Both the position numbers and the translations under genes were made by a program. Below the pieces are notes generated by a model, which had not been told where the DNA came from, did not search any database, and saw nothing but the letters and a program-made list of their open reading frames with translations. From NCBI RefSeq assembly GCF_017565425.1, contig NZ_JAGEMK010000003.1, forward strand, positions 186,001-250,000: a stretch of DNA of 64,000 nt, in the 5' to 3' direction. Each line of letters starts with the position of its first letter. The stretch's first letter is position 1. This DNA comes from Actinotalea soli (GTDB taxonomy: Bacteria > Actinomycetota > Actinomycetes > Actinomycetales > Cellulomonadaceae). Below are positions 63,105 to 64,000 of this stretch, one piece after another.

Positions 63105-63818
63105 ATGCCCGCCAGGACCGACGAGCTCACCGACGACGCACCCGCAACCTCGCGACGAGGGCGCCGCTTCACGGCGTGGCCGCTGTGGGCCACGGTGGCC
63201 GGCGCTCTGGGGCTGTTCACCCTGTTCAGCGAGACGCGGGCGGATTCCCACGGCAGCGACTTCGCCTACCCGATCACCGCCGAGGACGTCGCCTCCCTCA
63301 GCCACTCGACCTTCCGCCTCGCCGGGATCACCGGATACCTGACCGTGCTCGCCCTCCTGGTCTTCGCGGCCCTGTGGCGTCAGCGGGTCGAGCGGCGCTA
63401 CCCCGGGTCCCTGGGGGCCGCCCTCGTGACCGTGGGCGTCGTCGCGACCAGCGGCCTGGTCGCCCTCACCTCGGGGTGGCGCGGCGCGCTGGGCAACTAC
63501 CTGCCGGGCGGGCTCGAGGAGGGCTCCTACGACCCCCACGGCCTGCTGGGCTACTACATGATGAACGACTTCAGCCCGTACATCGCGTGGGTCCCGCTGC
63601 TCGCCGCGGCCTTCGGCCTGGCGTGGATGGGACTGCGCGAGGGGCTGGTGTCCCGAGGGCTCGGCGTCCTGGCCGGGCTGCTGGCGGTCGCGCTGCTCAC
63701 CGCGACCTTCCTCACCGGGGTGCCCGGTCTGCCTGGCATGAGCATCATCGGCCTGGTCGTCGGCGGCATCTGGCTCGCGGTCGGCCGCAACGCCGTCATC
63801 CGGGGGTCGGCGGGCTGA
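63105..63818 (+). CDS. Hypothetical membrane protein
   Basis: This 237-residue protein has about six hydrophobic segments (WATVAGALGLFTLFS, GITGYLTVLALLVFAALW, LGAALVTVGVVATSGLVALTSG, YIAWVPLLAAAFGLAWMG, GLGVLAGLLAVALLTATFL, MSIIGLVVGGIWLAVG). A conserved-looking extracellular stretch LEEGSYDPHGLLGYYMMNDFSPY is also present. The family is not recognised. It follows the two-component genes by 123 bases and may be a target. Confidence 0.72.
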   Translation: MPARTDELTDDAPATSRRGRRFTAWPLWATVAGALGLFTLFSETRADSHGSDFAYPITAEDVASLSHSTFRLAGITGYLTVLALLVFAALWRQRVERRYPGSLGAALVTVGVVATSGLVALTSGWRGALGNYLPGGLEEGSYDPHGLLGYYMMNDFSPYIAWVPLLAAAFGLAWMGLREGLVSRGLGVLAGLLAVALLTATFLTGVPGLPGMSIIGLVVGGIWLAVGRNAVIRGSAG

Positions 63819-63850
63819 CGCCTCCCCACGACCTGGCGGTGCTGGGCCGA

Positions 63851-63881
63851 GGACCGGGCGCGGGACAGCCGCGCCCGGTCC
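63851..63881. terminator. Bidirectional terminator hairpin
   Basis: GGACCGGGCGCGG (63851-63863) pairs perfectly with CCGCGCCCGGTCC (63869-63881) around a five-base loop, between convergent genes. Confidence 0.75.
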
Positions 63882-63886
63882 CTCCG

Positions 63887-64000
63887 TCAGCCGCAGGTGG
63901 CTGCCGCGTAGGGAGCGGTGAGCGTCTGCCCACCGGCTTCACCGGACGCGGGGGCCACCACGATCGACACGCTCCCCGCCGGGACCGACGGCGACCTGCT
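63887..64000 (-). CDS. 3' end of an unidentified (probably secreted) protein
   Basis: The last 37 codons of a leftward gene are present; the rest lies beyond the window. The ending reads VPAGSVSIVVAPASGEAGGQ then TLTAPYAAATCG, beta-rich and small-residue-rich, as in secreted proteins. No family can be named. Confidence 0.5.
   Translation of the reverse strand, partial: SRSPSVPAGSVSIVVAPASGEAGGQTLTAPYAAATCG

Overview
The window is very GC-rich, densely coded chromosomal DNA from an actinomycete, most likely a member of the Micrococcales or a close relative. This is inferred from GTG starts, the many start codons that sit six bases after a TANNNT -10 box (leaderless genes), a WhiB protein, an actinobacterial tmRNA tag (ADSKRTDFALAA), the prfB/ftsEX/smpB neighbourhood and the Tad locus. 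I cannot name a species.

Layout. 1-9.6 kb: a truncated ABC ATPase, a secreted CAP-domain protein, an MpaB-type oxygenase, a DUF4349 lipoprotein, an mntABC-like manganese importer convergent with its DtxR/MntR-type regulator, and a polar amino-acid ABC importer. 9.9-25.3 kb: a lipoprotein with three AMIN-like repeats, then a Tad pilus operon (cpaF/tadA, tadB, tadC, pilin-like, tadE and tadG-like genes). The cpaF gene is split by a mobile element of about 9.0 kb (12585-21562) carrying a large serine recombinase. Rejoining the two cpaF pieces at the shared CCG restores an in-frame protein of about 408 residues.

The element has a tightly overlapping operon: small unknown genes, a DUF3631-type ATPase, WhiB, and a phage tail-fibre-like protein. 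An HNH endonuclease, a winged-helix-like protein, a GNAT enzyme and three leftward genes follow. It has no capsid, portal or large terminase genes, so it looks like a phage satellite or reduced prophage whose insertion switches off pilus ATPase function. It is the most interesting object in the window.

25.4-34.6 kb: methyltransferase, prfB, a flavocytochrome-type oxidoreductase with a 31-residue membrane peptide, then the division/trans-translation block ftsE-ftsX-M23 peptidase-smpB and a DUF2207 protein. 34.7-40.9 kb: PTS genes. ptsH-ptsI (leftward) and a beta-glucoside-type EIIBCA (rightward) each have a leader with a BglG-type RAT overlapping an intrinsic terminator. The BglG-family antiterminator and a stand-alone EIIB domain follow EIIBCA.

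41-49.6 kb: esterase lipoprotein, small membrane protein, tmRNA with tandem terminator hairpins, Lon-N-like protein, SNF2 helicase, and a three-gene cassette (degenerate receiver, membrane HEAT-repeat protein, processive GT2 glycosyltransferase). 49.7-64 kb: FeS-type photolyase, RluA-type pseudouridine synthase, DUF2252 protein, a YtrA-type GntR/ABC operon with a clear palindromic operator, several small enzymes and DUF proteins, a NarL-type two-component system, a membrane protein and the 3' end of a secreted protein. No CRISPR array, rRNA or ordinary tRNA gene was seen.
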